Assembly: GCA_024349245.1 (NCBI GenBank)
Contig: JALDNG010000824.1
Span: forward strand, 1-64,000
Origin: Neodontobutis hainanensis
Taxonomy: Eukaryota > Chordata > Actinopteri > Gobiiformes > Odontobutidae
Direction of reading: 5' to 3'
DNA length: 64,000 nt
Below are positions 1 to 11,972 of this stretch, piece after piece. Numbering within the stretch: the stretch's first letter is position 1; every line of letters starts with the position of its first letter. The notes under the pieces are model-generated. The model did no database searches. It worked only from the letters and a program-made list of their open reading frames with translations, and was not told where the DNA came from. Position numbers and translations under genes: made by a program.

Positions 1-648
1 TCCGACGACCGCAAAACCCGGAAGTCGGTGTTTGTGAATTTGGACAGCCTACCCTTCTTTCAGTTCCCTCCCTTACCCGTTGCTCATTTCCTGTCGCCTA
101 GCAACCATGACAGTGCTAAGCAAGAAGCGTTCTCTCCCCGGAGTTTTATAAAAACTTCTGTCTACTCTTTCGTCCCTGAAAGCGTTAAAAACAGCTTCAA
201 TCACTAACAAATTAGCTGTGTGTAAGGGGATATTCACACAGGCAGTAAGGAAGAAGCTAGTTTACGAAAGTAATGTTTTTTTTTTGTACGTACAAATGTA
301 AAAAAAAAAAAAAATACTTAACGCTAAAAAAATGTCTAACTAGACAACCACTGAAAAACTATTATATATATATTTTTAAAAGCCAGTTTAAAAAAATACA
401 TCTAAAAGCATACTCCTCCCACTCCTACCGCTCGCTTCATTGGCCATTACGCTCTGCCGAAAAGAATTATGATAGGTAGGATGGGAAAGGATCACCACAC
501 CCATCCTTCCAATTCGGGAAAAGGAGGATGTATTTGTGGGCCGCATTTGAAGGATCCTACAAATTTGGACAGCCTTCGTTGGCGCTGTGACGCAACATCC
601 TTCAAATGAGGACTCGAAGGATGTAGACCCTGAATTTGGACACAGCCC
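1..648. mobile_element. Non-autonomous DNA transposon (hAT-like), right part
   Basis: The block ends near 634-648 with the motif TGAATTTGGACACAGCCC, the reverse complement of a common teleost terminal sequence. A related motif, GAATTTGGACAGCC, occurs near 34-47 and 563-577. AAGGAT/ATCCTT words repeat through 480-640, as in palindromic fish MITEs. Runs of T and A lie at 272-315. The left end is outside the window, so target duplications cannot be tested. The open frames here do not resemble any protein. Confidence 0.45.
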
Positions 649-1418
649 ATGTCTTCTATTTACTGATTGGTAGCTTATATTTGACACGAAGTGTGTTACA
701 GGTCTGTATTATTGTTATACCAATCATGAGAGCGGGTCAATTAGCTAACTAATGAGTGGAGGAGCGTCTAAACGAGCTGTAGCCTACCATTTCTGTTAGT
801 TTCTGCCTGTACCAAATATTTATTTCATGTTACAAAAATGTATTCTGTATTTAAAAAAAAAAATCTATATATTTTTAGCATTTTGAATTGATTCAGAATT
901 TTTAAGGCTTATAATCACAATTCTTAAGTGAATTTATATTATTCTAACACCCCTAAGAGCCATGGTTTCCCAGTGCGTGCGTGAATAACCTGAAGCAGTG
1001 TGCAAGAGAGGTGCAATAGCCACAGGTCTTCTGTCAGGGCTATTGTAGACTGGCCACAATTCAAGGAATTGTCTAGAGGTGAATGTGAAAGCGGCCTCAT
1101 CAGGGCTCGTCACAGCAGTCAGCACTGCAGTCACATGTCTACATCTGAGAGAGCAGACCACTAAACACAAACCAAACAACTGTGATAAGAGTGAGTCAGA
1201 GGCAAATAAGTCACACATAAGTCACAAACCGTCTGCTCCACGCAGACAGCACACTTCCCTTTCAGAACAAAAACTGTGTGCTGGCTCGTATGGTAAATGG
1301 TTGATTAAACTTAGCCAAATGTCTGGTGTGTGTCAGTAGGTTTGTGTTCTGAGAGCAACCCAGAGGCAAATCCAAGGAATGTGCCTCCTCTTATTATGGT
1401 CTGTTTCGGAACATCTGT
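649..1418. other. No gene seen
   Basis: AT-rich single-copy-looking sequence without recognisable repeat ends, splice-flanked exons or protein similarity. Short opposing frames at 934-1339 overlap on both strands and look random. Confidence 0.5.
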
Positions 1419-1426
1419 GTCTGAAA

Positions 1427-3198
1427 TAGTGTTGTCAAAAATATCGAAATTTCAATAAATATCAATACTGAAATATCTCAAACGATACGATATTCATTTC
1501 CGACGTTTGATACCAGCTGAGCTTTGGATTTTACTAGAAAATACAAGAGTTTTTATTTATTTTTATTTTTTTACTTGTACTAATGGTTTCTTAATGTATG
1601 ACAATCTGAGAAGCCTTTGAACAAGTGCACTACCTCAGGGATCTTCAAAAGGCAGACCGCGATCCGGACCGCAAGACATTATTCATAATTACAAGCGTAT
1701 TGTGTAAAACACATTTTTGAACAGGCACTTCTAGGACAGCCAAGTCAACACACGCATCCTCAGGCTATGTTTACAGAGAGAGCGGAAATTTCAACATGTT
1801 TAGAGTAGCCTGATAATAATAATAAACGACTAAAATTTAAAAGTTGAGCATTGGCAAAACATAATGAAGATTCACAGGCGTTATGTACGGAGAGGGAACG
1901 TTTATTTTCAGAAATGGTATCAGAAAATACAGCTCCTCGGCTCCGTGTCAGAGTCAAAGCTGAAATACAGTACATTATCCTCTTGTCACGGCTGCTGTGA
2001 TAATCGGAGAATGAATCCAGAACTGAACCAGGACTGGACAGTTTTCATGTCGGGATTAAAAGACTCTAGCTCAGAAAAAGTGAGGACGTCTAATATCGTG
2101 GTGAGTTTTACATTTGTCTGTCAACTTCTTTATTATGTTGTAGGTTAAGTATTGACTCATTTGTCGCATATTTGACCTCATTTACAAACAACGTGAGTAA
2201 TTAGCTCACGCTATTTGCGTTCATTTGAACCCAACACATATTCATTTGAGTGATTAAAAACTGAAAAAGTGTTAAAGGAGGGTTTAGAGATGAGTGACAC
2301 AGGTCACAAGTCTTCCTTAAGTTGTGTCAGTTTCTGTGTGAATCTTAAATCCTGTTTCAGAACTAATCATAAGCCTTTTAAATAAAATGCTACCCCACAT
2401 GGGGAAAATACAGGAAATAAATATTTATATTCTAAATTTTGAAAATGTTTAAAGATGAACCTGGAAATTAAACAATAACAGTTAATTATTTGCAACAGAT
2501 AACGCTAAAGAAATGCTCAGGGCATTTTCCCTTGTTCCTGTTGTTTTTAGAGGAATGACAATAGAAAGAGATGAATTATGACAGGCATCTTTGTCATATT
2601 TGTTAAACAAATATATTTTGGCTTGAATTGATGATTTTGTATTTAAAATGTTCTCACACAAGTATAAAGTATAAAGTATAAAGTACTAGGCACTTTATGC
2701 AGGATTCCAGACTGTTGTCAATAAACCACAAGGTCCTGAGCTTTAGCCTCTTTTGATATTGTAGTTTTTTCCTTTTGTCTGTGAGCTGTGTTGGTGAAAG
2801 CCAAATACTCAAACATCCTCCTCATGTAAACAAAGGAACAAATACAGAAAACAGTGGATTATCAACATTCATTTCCATATTGTTTAAGAGGCTGTAGGTG
2901 TGGAATAAATGAGACTTTACTTAAAGAATTATATTCAAACGCATAATCTCTTATTAAATTTTCGAGCCCTCACAGTGAGGAAAGTTAACTAAGCAGACCT
3001 TGGCTAATTTTAATTGATTTTAATTTATTATACATCATTGTCATGTTCTATCTAGACATGTTATATTCATCTTTAAATAAATAATAATAATAATATTGTG
3101 ACAGTTGTTTTCCCTTCAGTATCGAAAATGGTATAGAATATTGATATTTTTGAAGGTATTGTATCGAAGTTAGAAATTCCAGTATTGTGACAACACTA
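1427..3198. mobile_element. hAT-type DNA transposon, 1.77 kb, with 8-bp target duplication
   Basis: The ends are TAGTGTTGTCA at 1427 and TGACAACACTA ending at 3198, an inverted pair. Subterminal ATATCGAAAT and ATCGAA words occur on both sides. Direct flanks are GTCTGAAA (1419-1426) and GTCGGAAA (3199-3206), an 8-bp duplication with one mismatch, as expected for hAT. The interior has no credible transposase; the frame at 1864-2148 is unrecognised. This is probably a deletion derivative of an autonomous hAT. Confidence 0.8.
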
Positions 3199-3206
3199 GT
3201 CGGAAA

Positions 3207-3544
3207 GGATTCCTAAAACAGACACCCGCTGAACCCAAACTGGTTTCTAGAATGGGCCACTTCACTTACTACGTTTAAAATGTCAAAGTCTTATAAACAG
3301 CTGAGGGTACTGTATACTGCATTTGCAATATTATGTGCTGGCCAGATTTTTTCAGTGCTAATTTGTGTAACAGCAGGGTTTCCAGCTCAGTCTTCAGATG
3401 ATAGTTCAGATGATAGACAGTACAACTGAAAATTACTCATCAGGCTGCAGACTAAACATAAACATGCCCCAACACCTTCTTCTCCGAAAGACAAGAGTCA
3501 AAGTGAGTGACAAACCACATACAGCTTGGCTCTGACGCAAGCTT
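3207..3544. other. No gene seen
   Basis: Short spacer between the hAT element and the L2 fragment. It has no exon-like or repeat-like structure that I can support. Confidence 0.4.
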
Positions 3545-3549
3545 CACAC

Positions 3550-4182
3550 AACTCTGCCCTTTCTATCTAAAGTCCTTGAGCAAGAAGTTTATGTCCAGCT
3601 CCACTCCTTTTTATCTCATAACATCTACAAGAAATTCTAGTCCGCCTTTAGAACAGCCCACAGCATTGATACTGCTCTCCTGAGAGTGCTTAACGACCTG
3701 CTCCTAGCCACTGACACAGGCAGCCCAGTTATCCTAGTGCTTTTAGATCTCACAGGCATAGGCATCAAAGGAATTGCCCTGAAGTTTTTCCAGTCCAACT
3801 TGACCAACAGGAGATTCTGTGTCCAGTTGGGATAATTCACACATGTTGGGTCCCTCAAGGCGCTATACTATGCCCTATTCTATTTTTGTTGCATATTTTA
3901 CCTCTAGGGGATATTCTGGTTAAACACAACATATCCTTCTACTGCTATGCTGACGATGTCCAGCTGTATCTCCCCCTAAAGGCTGATGGACAGGCTGCAC
4001 TCCATTCTTTGCTTGACTGTCTGTCAGACATAAAGGCATGGATGGGTTCGAACTTCCTCAACCTCAATGCGGGTAAGACCGAAATAATTATTTTGGCAAA
4101 AGCTCGTCGGCCTTCTCCACCAATGCCCTGGGCCCTCTCGCATCTAACGTCAGGCCCTCTGTCAGAAATCTGGGGTGATCTC
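3550..4182 (+). pseudogene. L2-clade LINE reverse transcriptase fragment
   Basis: Translated in shifting frames, the region reads as the middle of a non-LTR reverse transcriptase. LPFLSKVLEQEV appears near 3557, then SAFRTAHSIDTALLRVLNDL near 3640-3700 and VLVLLDLTG near 3735. The catalytic YADDVQLYLPLKADG lies at about 3946-3990, followed by WMGSNFLNLNAGKTEIIIL to about 4095. Stops and frameshifts separate the blocks, and the segment between LLDLTG and IKGIALKFFQSNL is deleted. Both the 5' half and the 3' UTR are missing. It is a dead fragment related to, but distinct from, the L2 copies at 26 and 36 kb. Confidence 0.75.
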
Positions 4183-4223
4183 ACCCCTTCCTCTTCATCA
4201 ATACTGATGAAGAGGGAAGGGGT
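4183..4223. repeat. Fold-back repeat inside the L2 fragment
   Basis: The 18-nt arm 4183-4200 and the 19-nt arm 4205-4223 are reverse complements except for one extra G. The loop is ATAC. The L2 reading frame continues to just before the left arm and cannot be followed after it. Confidence 0.85.
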
Positions 4224-4453
4224 GGTAAATCTTGATGCACTGATGGAAAAAGAAAAAACAGCAGAGCTCCCGACAGAGAGCAGAAAAGGGAGGGGCTGGG
4301 AGTTTAGCATAGAGTGATATAAAAATTTTTGCAAGTTTTGTTGTCAGCCAATGGCCATGTACAACAATCAGAATTCTTTCACAAAGTAAATGTATTAGTA
4401 ATGCACTTTAAGTCACTGTATTTTATAAAGGTTTCTTATTTATTTCACCACAG

Positions 4454-4561
<108 letters not shown>

Positions 4562-4737
4562 GTGTAAGTTTTGGTTAAAAAATATGCCTCTTTTGCATTT
4601 ATTTCCACATTTTTATGTTAATAGTTTTATTTATTTATACTTTTTATTTTATTTATTTTTATTAATTTCTTGATTTATGTCTCTGATTGCTCATGTTGCC
4701 ATTCAGACATGAGCAATTGAATCAACACAGACACTCA

Positions 4738-4833
4738 ATTAGTGCTGCAACGACGTCATCGATTTCATCAACATTGTTGATTATGTCAACGTTGTCAATT
4801 ACGTCAACGTCGTCACCTAACCCTAACCCTAAC
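4738..4833. mobile_element. One-ended hAT-like terminal fragment with telomere-like words
   Basis: AGTGCTGCAACGACGTCATC at 4741 resembles the terminal sequence of a widespread vertebrate hAT family (AGTGCTGCAACGATTAGTCG type). It is followed by GTCAACGT/GTCAATTACGTC repeats. Three CCTAAC units end the stretch at 4816-4833. No partner end was found. Confidence 0.35.
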
Positions 4834-4881
4834 TACCCAGTGCTAGAGGGGTATGCAGCACCAATTTTGGCGCCCCTCAAA

Positions 4882-4890
<9 letters not shown>

Positions 4891-4934
<44 letters not shown>
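4891..4934. repeat. A-run plus (TA)n microsatellite
   Basis: An A-run at 4880-4890 leads into about 22 TA units. Confidence 0.95.
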
Positions 4935-4937
<3 letters not shown>

Positions 4938-5010
4938 ATTATTACGTGAGCCAGGCATCATTAAATATGGGCTGTAATTAATAAAGGTTTATTTTAAAGT
5001 ATATCAGCAA

Positions 5011-5355
5011 TAAGGGTGTAACGATATTCAAACCGAACCGAAAAACCGCAAACCCACAGCCACAGTTCGAACCGCGATACTCACATGTCGAACCGAACGC
5101 GCCCCGCCCCCTGCTGCACCGGCCCAACGTTCATTTTATTTTGTCACAGGTGTGCTAACTGCTCTAAAGAAAACGTGAAGCCAATGTATAAAGTTAAGTA
5201 AATAAAGATAAAGTTAATAAGTTAAATTATTGTTGTTGTTTTTATTAAGTTAAAGTGAATCTAGTGTCATTATTGCTGGTGCCCTGCAATGAACCCTGCC
5301 CCCACAGCAAACAGAACCAAACCGAACCGTGACTCCAAAACCGTGAACACCCCTA
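5011..5355. mobile_element. hAT-like MITE, 345 bp, perfect 8-bp target duplication
   Basis: The ends are TAAGGGTGTAACG and GAACACCCCTA. The flanks ATCAGCAA at 5003-5010 and 5356-5363 are identical 8-bp direct repeats. Inside, CCGAACCG words recur near both ends (5030-5100 and 5320-5345) as subterminal repeats. No coding potential. Confidence 0.85.
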
Positions 5356-5363
5356 ATCAGCAA

Positions 5364-5970
5364 CTGTAGGCCTACCATTGATATACGGTATTATTAACAA
5401 GGTTAAAATAAAAAAACAGTCAGAAATTGACAAGCATTAACGTTATGATCAGATTCCAATACAGAAATGAAAAGAAGGAAAATAATTCGTTTTTTTAACA
5501 ATTCCAGGGAGGAGCCAGTTCTCAATACCCAATACTAGTCACGACGTTGCTCGGCTAGATAGCTCAGCTAGTAAGGACAGGTCCCTCTTTAAACCCTACC
5601 TGTCAAATTTCACCATCCACTTGTTCAGATGCTGTTCCATACCTTAACTTGCCATCTCCTTTTCCCTCTTTCTTTTTTGCTTTATCCATCTTCTCATGAC
5701 AACTGTCTGCACCTGCTCGCTCAGCGCACTCCCGGCGCCCCTGCCAGCCACGCCCACTAGCAATATTCCATTTATTTTATTTAGGGAATCTAATGTTAGT
5801 CCTCTAAAATGTTATATAGTATTGGACATACTGAAATGATTTATAAACGCACAGAATCAGCTAAGCTACATTTAGGAAATACCTAAAAAAAAAACATTTA
5901 TGCGCTGATATGGAGCATACTACGGAGCCCCTCTGGTCACACTATGTCAAAAAATATATATATATGTAAC
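5364..5970. other. No gene seen
   Basis: AT-rich sequence; nothing recognisable. Confidence 0.4.
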
Positions 5971-6062
5971 TAAGTTGTGGCCTCAAGATACACTAAGTCA
6001 TGGCCTCAAGATACGCTAAGTCTTGGCCTCAAGATACGCTAAGTTGTGGCCTCAAGATAAGT
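5971..6062. repeat. Tandem repeat, four 23-bp units
   Basis: The unit TAAGTTGTGGCCTCAAGATA plus three bases (23 bp in all) starts at 5971, 5994, 6017 and 6040. Units differ at two or three positions. It sits just after a short ATATAT run. Confidence 0.95.
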
Positions 6063-6343
6063 AAATATAAATGAATATAAAAGGAGAATGCACAATAAGG
6101 CTCATACATACAGCCAGATGGAATACTTTATTGATCTTTATTGATTTTTATTGATATTTATTGTTATTCAATTAGCATGTTTTTGTGTTTGTGCTCCATA
6201 TTAGCACCTGATAGTCCTGATCAGAGCGCTAATTTTGAGCTGTTGGGCACAATAATAGCCATATTTTAGGAGTGACTAACAATGAACCAAAGTGAACGAG
6301 GGCTGCTTGTCCACATCCCCTCGCTCTGGCTGTGCATCAAGAC

Positions 6344-7035
6344 TAGAGATGCTCCAATCAGCATTTTGGGGCGGTCACCGATCACCAAAATCATAATCTG
6401 CCTATTGCCGATCACTGCCGATAACAGAATGGCAGGGAATGGGAATTTTTTATCTATAATCATGCAGTGTGCTTTCTTGACACATTCATACTCACATAGT
6501 CTCTTCTATTCATTTCTTATCTCAATTAAGTAATAAGCACATGAGAAGAACGTAAATCAAATGGCTGTCTTGCAAGTGGCGGCTCGCAAAGTTGCCGCAC
6601 ATGCGCGATTCATTTGCAGTCTGGACGTGGAGGGGTGAACAACTCCTGCTCTGACTGTAGCTGGAAGGGGATGCTGCATGAGGACTGCTGCGCCTGTGAG
6701 TGATTTGGGATGGGGGTGGGGCCCGCGACAGCACCCCCTGCTCATTGAGAAGAGTAAGAACAATTTTCACTCCCCAAAAGGCTCCAATAACTCCAGGAAA
6801 AGTTGTTAGATTTGTCGCTAGTCGCTTTTTTGAAAATGTGGCGCTAGAGGGGTCTGAATACTCACTAAATATAGCGACAAAGGCGCTAAGTTGGCAACAC
6901 TGCATGCACGTGCGAAAAAAATTTACGCCACGCGATCGGCTTTTTTGATCTGCGCCTTTGGGGTTCGCCGATCAAGCTATTTTTAGTCAATATTGGCCGA
7001 TCATGATTGGTGGCCGATCAATCGGAGCATCACTA
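6344..7035. mobile_element. hAT-like DNA transposon, 692 bp, perfect 8-bp target duplication
   Basis: The left end is TAGAGATGCTCCAATCAG and the right end GATCAATCGGAGCATCACTA, inverted relatives. ATCAAGAC flanks both sides (6336-6343 and 7036-7043). GCCGATCA words are dense near both ends. The interior frames on both strands at 6522-6948 overlap and do not resemble transposase. Confidence 0.87.
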
Positions 7036-7043
7036 ATCAAGAC

Positions 7044-7867
7044 ACACGCAAATGTCTTGCTACTGACCTAAAATGTCTTTTTATAATTTATGTATTTATT
7101 ATTATCTTTTGCATACAAAACAACAAGTTTGAAAATAAAGCAGTTTGATGTGGATTCTTTAGTTTTAGCCCTCTCTGTCTCCATAAACTTGGTTTAATAT
7201 AGTTTGCATAAATCCACAAAAACATGGCACTGCAGAGACACTTAGCTGTTCCTGTTTATCAGTTTCCCGCAACTTTGCTAAGCCAAAGCATTTCATAATA
7301 ATACAAATGCTTTCTCTGGGGATTATTAGCATCTGCAGCCTCACCACAGACATTATGTGAGCTGCTCTTGAGCTAACAGCAGCATTAGCCAAATCACAGT
7401 GAGCAGCACAGGGCAAGGTTAGAGGAAACTTTTTATTCTATTATATTGACCTGGCATGTGTGAAAGAGTGAGCTGCTCACAAGAGGCCCAGCATCTGTCC
7501 AGTCTACCTCAAATATATGCAGAGACTGATCTAAAGGTTGGACAGGCTGACCCTAGCAGCTGCACACCCACATGATCTCTCGATGATATTTCATCATTTG
7601 TATTCACAAATGGGTCAAACAGGCTGACAGCACAAAGCCACCTCTTTTGTTATCACAAGTCTGGAGCTGCTCACAAAACTATCAAAAAAAAATCTATCAG
7701 CTGTTCCAAAACAAAAAGGCTGTGGCTTTAAAAGGCTCTGGGAGTCATTCTCACTAGATACTGCACACTAGGACTGGGCAATATGGCCCAAAAACATTTA
7801 TATATTTATTTTCTTTTGGCATTAAAGTGAAAAAATAAAAAACAAGCCAAAAGTGGCTGAAACAGGC
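7044..7867. other. No gene seen; one repeat-like motif
   Basis: Mostly unremarkable sequence. GGACTGGGCAATATGGCCC at 7772 and AATATGGTAAAAAATATGG at 8397 look like two halves of an older element split by the fold-back/SINE block at 7.9-8.37 kb, but no ends can be defined. Confidence 0.35.
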
Positions 7868-7925
7868 ACTGTTACATTTACATTTAGTCATTTAGCAGAC
7901 ACTTTTATCCAAAGCTACATGCATT
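7868..7925. repeat. Common teleost interspersed repeat fragment
   Basis: Contains TTTAGTCATTTAGCAGACAC and CTTTTATCCAAAGCTACATG, a motif recalled from many fish genomes. The family is not certain. Confidence 0.45.
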
Positions 7926-7946
7926 AAGCTTCTATTCACTAAAAAC

Positions 7947-8160
7947 AAGGTTTGAGTAAAAGCATCTGGACTTCGTTTTCAAGGTGAAGACGTTTCGTCT
8001 CTATTCAAAGAGACTTTGTCAATTCTGAGTTCAACTGGTATCAGGGGAAACTCCTCCCTTTAGTGATATAAGCTCAGCTCTCTTACCAGTTGAACTCAGA
8101 ATTGACAAAGGAAACGTCTTCACCTTGAAAACAAAGTCCAGATGCTTTTACTTAAACCTT
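7947..8160. repeat. Long fold-back repeat
   Basis: The left arm (7947-8040) reads into a central region. The right arm (8084-8160) is its reverse complement apart from a 15-20 bp insertion in the left arm near 7996-8012. Shared words include AGCATCTGGACTT, TTTTCAAGGTGAAGACGTTT and AATTCTGAGTTCAACTGGTA. A related half-copy lies at 61558-61675, so the palindrome is a property of a family. Confidence 0.85.
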
Positions 8161-8224
8161 TTTTTCAAGACGCCCTGGATGACTGAGAACCTCCACAGAC
8201 ATCCTTCTATTCACTAGAGTTACA

Positions 8225-8372
8225 GCTGGAACACCACTGGAGGCAAGGTGGGTTAAGTGTCTTGCCACAAGAACACAACAACAGTATGAACTGTGGGGAG
8301 AGCGGGAATCAAACGCCAACCTTCGTGTTATAGGACGACAACTTGTTACCAGTAGACTAGAGCAGGACTGAA
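8225..8372 (-). mobile_element. tRNA-headed SINE, 5' fragment
   Basis: On the minus strand it reads through a degraded tRNA head with a box-B-like GGCGTTTGATTCCCGC and CTCCCCAC, then TGTTGTTGTGTTCTTGTGGC, AGACACTTAACCCACCTTGC and CTCCAGTG. The same order is seen in the SINEs at 39.4 and 56.0 kb. The 3' half is absent. Confidence 0.75.
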
Positions 8373-10196
8373 GCAGGACTAGAGCAGGACTGTATCAATA
8401 TGGTAAAAAATATGGTATTTGATTTGAGGTGCAAAATCTTTTTTTTCCTCTTTTCCAATTCTTTTTCTCAAGCTGTGCTTCAGAGAAAGAAAACCAGACT
8501 GAAGGGAAATAGATTTAGGTAATGATGATTTTCAATATTGTTTAAAGATTATGTAGATTTTAGGGGCATATTTCGGTTCGGTTTCAGTTCATAGAAGGTT
8601 TGTTTTGGTATATTTCGGTACAACGTCAACGCACAAATCTTGACTTATCTACCTGTCTTTGCCCTTTATTGTTTTTGACAAGAAAGGCAAAATATTCCCA
8701 TACTGAAGATGATTTGGGAGGATCTGGTTTTATGTTGAGCACATTTAGTATATTAAAAAAAAGAAAATTATGCCGAGTACTCACTTGCATGCAATCTATG
8801 ATGATTTACTATAGGGTTTAATTAGGTAGTTATTATATTTTGAATACTATATACACTCTGTATCTCTTTAATGTTGATTTTAGAGCAGGTTTATAGCAGC
8901 AGTCTGTAAGACATAGATTATTAAACCGATAGGAGTTTGTGTCACACATAAAATGGAGAAATTTGAAACAGCCAATAAAACAGCTAAATAAACAGCATTT
9001 CATCATCTCCTACTTTAGCTTCAGCTGTCACCTCTAGCTCCACGCCGCACTGACAGAGAGTGTGCATCTCCGTGGAGCTGCTTTACTGTGTGTCAGTCAG
9101 AGCGGGACGGACAACTGGAGCTGTGCAGCCCTTTTTACCTCAGTCGGAGTTTCACAAACACCTCCCATGAGCGTTACCATGGAGACTCTGGGCCAGCCTT
9201 TACTGACCAATATGATCGAAGCCTTTTAGATAAGCTTTGAGAATGAGCTGTTGTTGTATTACAACTGTAGTTTTATTAATTAAAATTAAACACAGGCTAT
9301 TTTAGTTCCATAGTTTTTGGTTTAAGGAATGTGTTTTGTCCCAGGTTTGAAATGTCTGTGCCGGTTCACAGGGCTATACCGGCTCCTGCCAGAATGAGAT
9401 CACACCAAACAGAGCAGATAACTTGACGCTCTGACGTCAAGCAAAGTACAACATAGACATCACGCTGATAGAAAAAACTTTTCTCATTTCTGTCCTTGAT
9501 AGAATCACTTTGAATCTTCCCCTTGGCTTTATCTGGAGGCTGTCCTTAGCCTCAAACCCAGACAGTCTGCTTATGTGACAGAAAACAGCACTAGTGAGGT
9601 ACAAGCTCTGTTTTGTCTCTCTTTGCCTTCATCTGAATTAGGTTAATGTTTGATCAACTTTAACCATTTTTTTTTTTTTTTTTTACTCGAAACACGCAAC
9701 ATAAAATTACTGTTGACAAATGGACTACTAAAGTAATCATTAGTTGTCGTAATGACTGACGTTTCATTTCTGCATTATGTACTTTAAGTAAAGAAAGTAA
9801 GGAACAGGACAATTAAAAAGAACTGTCTGTTATTGCACTGCTGTAACTCCTTCGTTTGTTTGAAGTTCAAGGTGTTATTTTGAGAGCAGCTACTATTGAG
9901 TGGATACTGACATATTTTCATAATGACAAGAGGAGAGGGATGTGTTCTTTAAAGTAATAAGTTTTGAGCGGCTCCATGTCAATTTACCAAGCTACTCGGG
10001 AAAACACAGGGAATTGGTACCAAGGTTTAAAATAAATTTCCACCACACTAACAAAATAAAAGCTCACTAGTGCGACTACTCTCCTAGTACGCTTTGGCTT
10101 CAGTGAACGTTGCACCAGGAACAATAAGAAGTTACTCTTGAGGTGCAGAAATTTAAATTAGGCTATGACGCCAAACACCCATTTTACAAGAATAAT
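8373..10196. other. No gene seen
   Basis: Long stretch without recognisable coding sequence. TTTCGGTTCGGTTTCAG at 8571 and TTTCGGTACAACG at 8614 suggest a terminal piece of an unidentified element. A T-run lies at 9667-9684. Confidence 0.4.
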
Positions 10197-10589
10197 GTAA
10201 CCGCCACCTTATCGTGGTGGAGGGGTTTGAGTGCCCGGATGATCCTAGGAGCTATGTTGTCGGGGGCTTTATGCCCCTGGTAGGGTCTCCCAAGGCAAAC
10301 AGGTCCTAGGTGACGGGCCAGACAAAGTGCGGTTCAGAACCCTTTATGGAGAAGTTCACACCAAGGACCGTGACGTCGCCCGGTATGGCGCAACTGGGGC
10401 CCCACCCTGGAGCCAGGCCCGGGGTTGGGGCTCGCATGCGAGCGTCTGGTGGACGGGTCTTTCCCCACGGGGCCCGGCCGGGCTCAGCCCGAAAGAGCGA
10501 CGTGGGACCGACCTCCCGTGGGCCCACCACCTGCAGGAGGAACCGTAAGGGGCCGGTGCAATGTGGATTGGGTGGCAGTCGGGGGAGCC

Positions 10590-11670
10590 TCGGCGACCCA
10601 ATCCCGGACACAGAATCTGGCTCTAGGGACATGGAATGTCACCTCGCTGGCGGGTAAGGAGCCTGAGCTTGTGCGGGAGGTTGAGAGATACCAACTAGAG
10701 ATAGTCGGGCTCACCTCCACGCACAGCTTGGGCTCTGGAACCCAAATCCTCGAGAGAGGCTGGACTCTCCACTACTCTGGAGTTGCCTGCGGTGAGAGGC
10801 GGCGGGCCGGTGTGGGTTTGCTAATTGCCCCCGGCTCAGTCGCCATGTGTTGGAGTTCACCCGGTGAACGAGGGTCGCTTCCCTGTGCCTTCGGTCGGGG
10901 ATAGGTATCTCACTGTTGTTTGTGCTTATGGGCCAAATGGCAGTGCAGAGTACCCGGCCTTCTTGGAGACTCTGGGAGGGGTGCTGGAAAGCTCTCCAAC
11001 CGGGGACTCCATCGTTCTACTGGGGGACTTCAACGCTCACGAGGCAGCGACAGTGACACCTGGAGGCGTGATTGGGAGGAACGGCCCCCCTGATCTGAAC
11101 CCGAGTGGTGTTCTGTTATTGGACTTCTGTGCTAGCAACAGTTTGTCCAAAACGAACACCATGTTCAAGCATAAGGGTGTCCATCAGTGCACGTGGCACC
11201 AGGACACCCTTGGCGGAGGTCGATGATCAACTTTGTAGTTGTTTCATCTGACCTCCGACTGTATGTCTTGGACACTCGGGTGAAGAGAGGGGCGGAGCTG
11301 TCAACTAATCACCACCTGGTGGTGAGTTGGATCGATGGCGGGGAGAAGGCGGGACAGACTTGGCAGACCCAAACGTACTGTGAGGGTCTGTTGGGAACGC
11401 TTGGCGAGTCCCCTGTCAGAGAGATCTTCAACTCCCACCTCCGACAGAGCTTCGACCAGATTCCGAGGAGACTGGAGACATTGAGTCTGAGTGGACCATG
11501 TTTTCCACCTCCATTGTCGACGCAGCTACTCGAAGCTGTGGCCGCAAAGTCTCCGGTACCTGTCGTGGCGGCAATCCCGAACCCGGTGGTGGACACCGGA
11601 AGTAAGGGATGCCGTCAAGCTGAAGAAGGAGACCTATCGAGCCTGGTTGGCTTGTGGGACTCCTGAGGCA
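10590..11670 (+). pseudogene. Rex3 endonuclease domain, frameshifted
   Basis: The frame starting before 10620 gives LALGTWNVTSLAGKEPELV, the N-terminal block of APE-type LINE endonucleases. A frameshift near 10850 moves coding to the frame carrying VGDRYLTVVCAYGPNGSAEY and the GDFNAH motif near 11026. A second frameshift near 11210 leads to NFVVVSSDLRLYVLDTRVKR and LSTNHHLVVSW. In the copy at 63.4-63.8 kb this block reads STDHHLVV, so the expected catalytic Asp is Asn here (codon 11307-11309, AAT for GAT). The linker to the reverse transcriptase follows with further shifts. Confidence 0.85.
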
Positions 11671-11972
11671 GCTGATAGGTACCGGCAGGCCAAGCGGGCT
11701 GCAGCACGGGTGGTTGTGGAGGCAAAAGTCGGGTCTGGGAGGAGTTCGGTGAGACCATGGAAAAGACTATCGGTCGGCCTCGAAGAAATTCTGGCAAACC
11801 GTCCGGCGCCTCAGGAGGGGAAGCAGTGCCCTGCCAACACTGTTTACAGTGGAGGTGGGAATCTGCTGACCTCAACTGGGGATATTGTTGACGGTGGAAG
11901 GAATACTTCGAGGATCTCCTCAACCCCAGAGTCACATCTTCCACTGAGGAAGCAGAGGCCGAGGGCTCAGAG

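Noticed and set aside
272..479. 68-codon Lys/Tyr-rich frame
   Set aside because: Runs through poly-A and AT-rich sequence within a non-autonomous transposon.
4816..4833. Interstitial telomere repeat
   Set aside because: Only three CCTAAC units here and two or three at 19006 and 51318; too short to mean a chromosome-end fusion.
10306..10632. Minus-strand Pro-rich frame over the Rex3 leader
   Set aside because: Shadow of the GC-rich Rex3 5' end on the wrong strand; the same shadow appears in the other copy.
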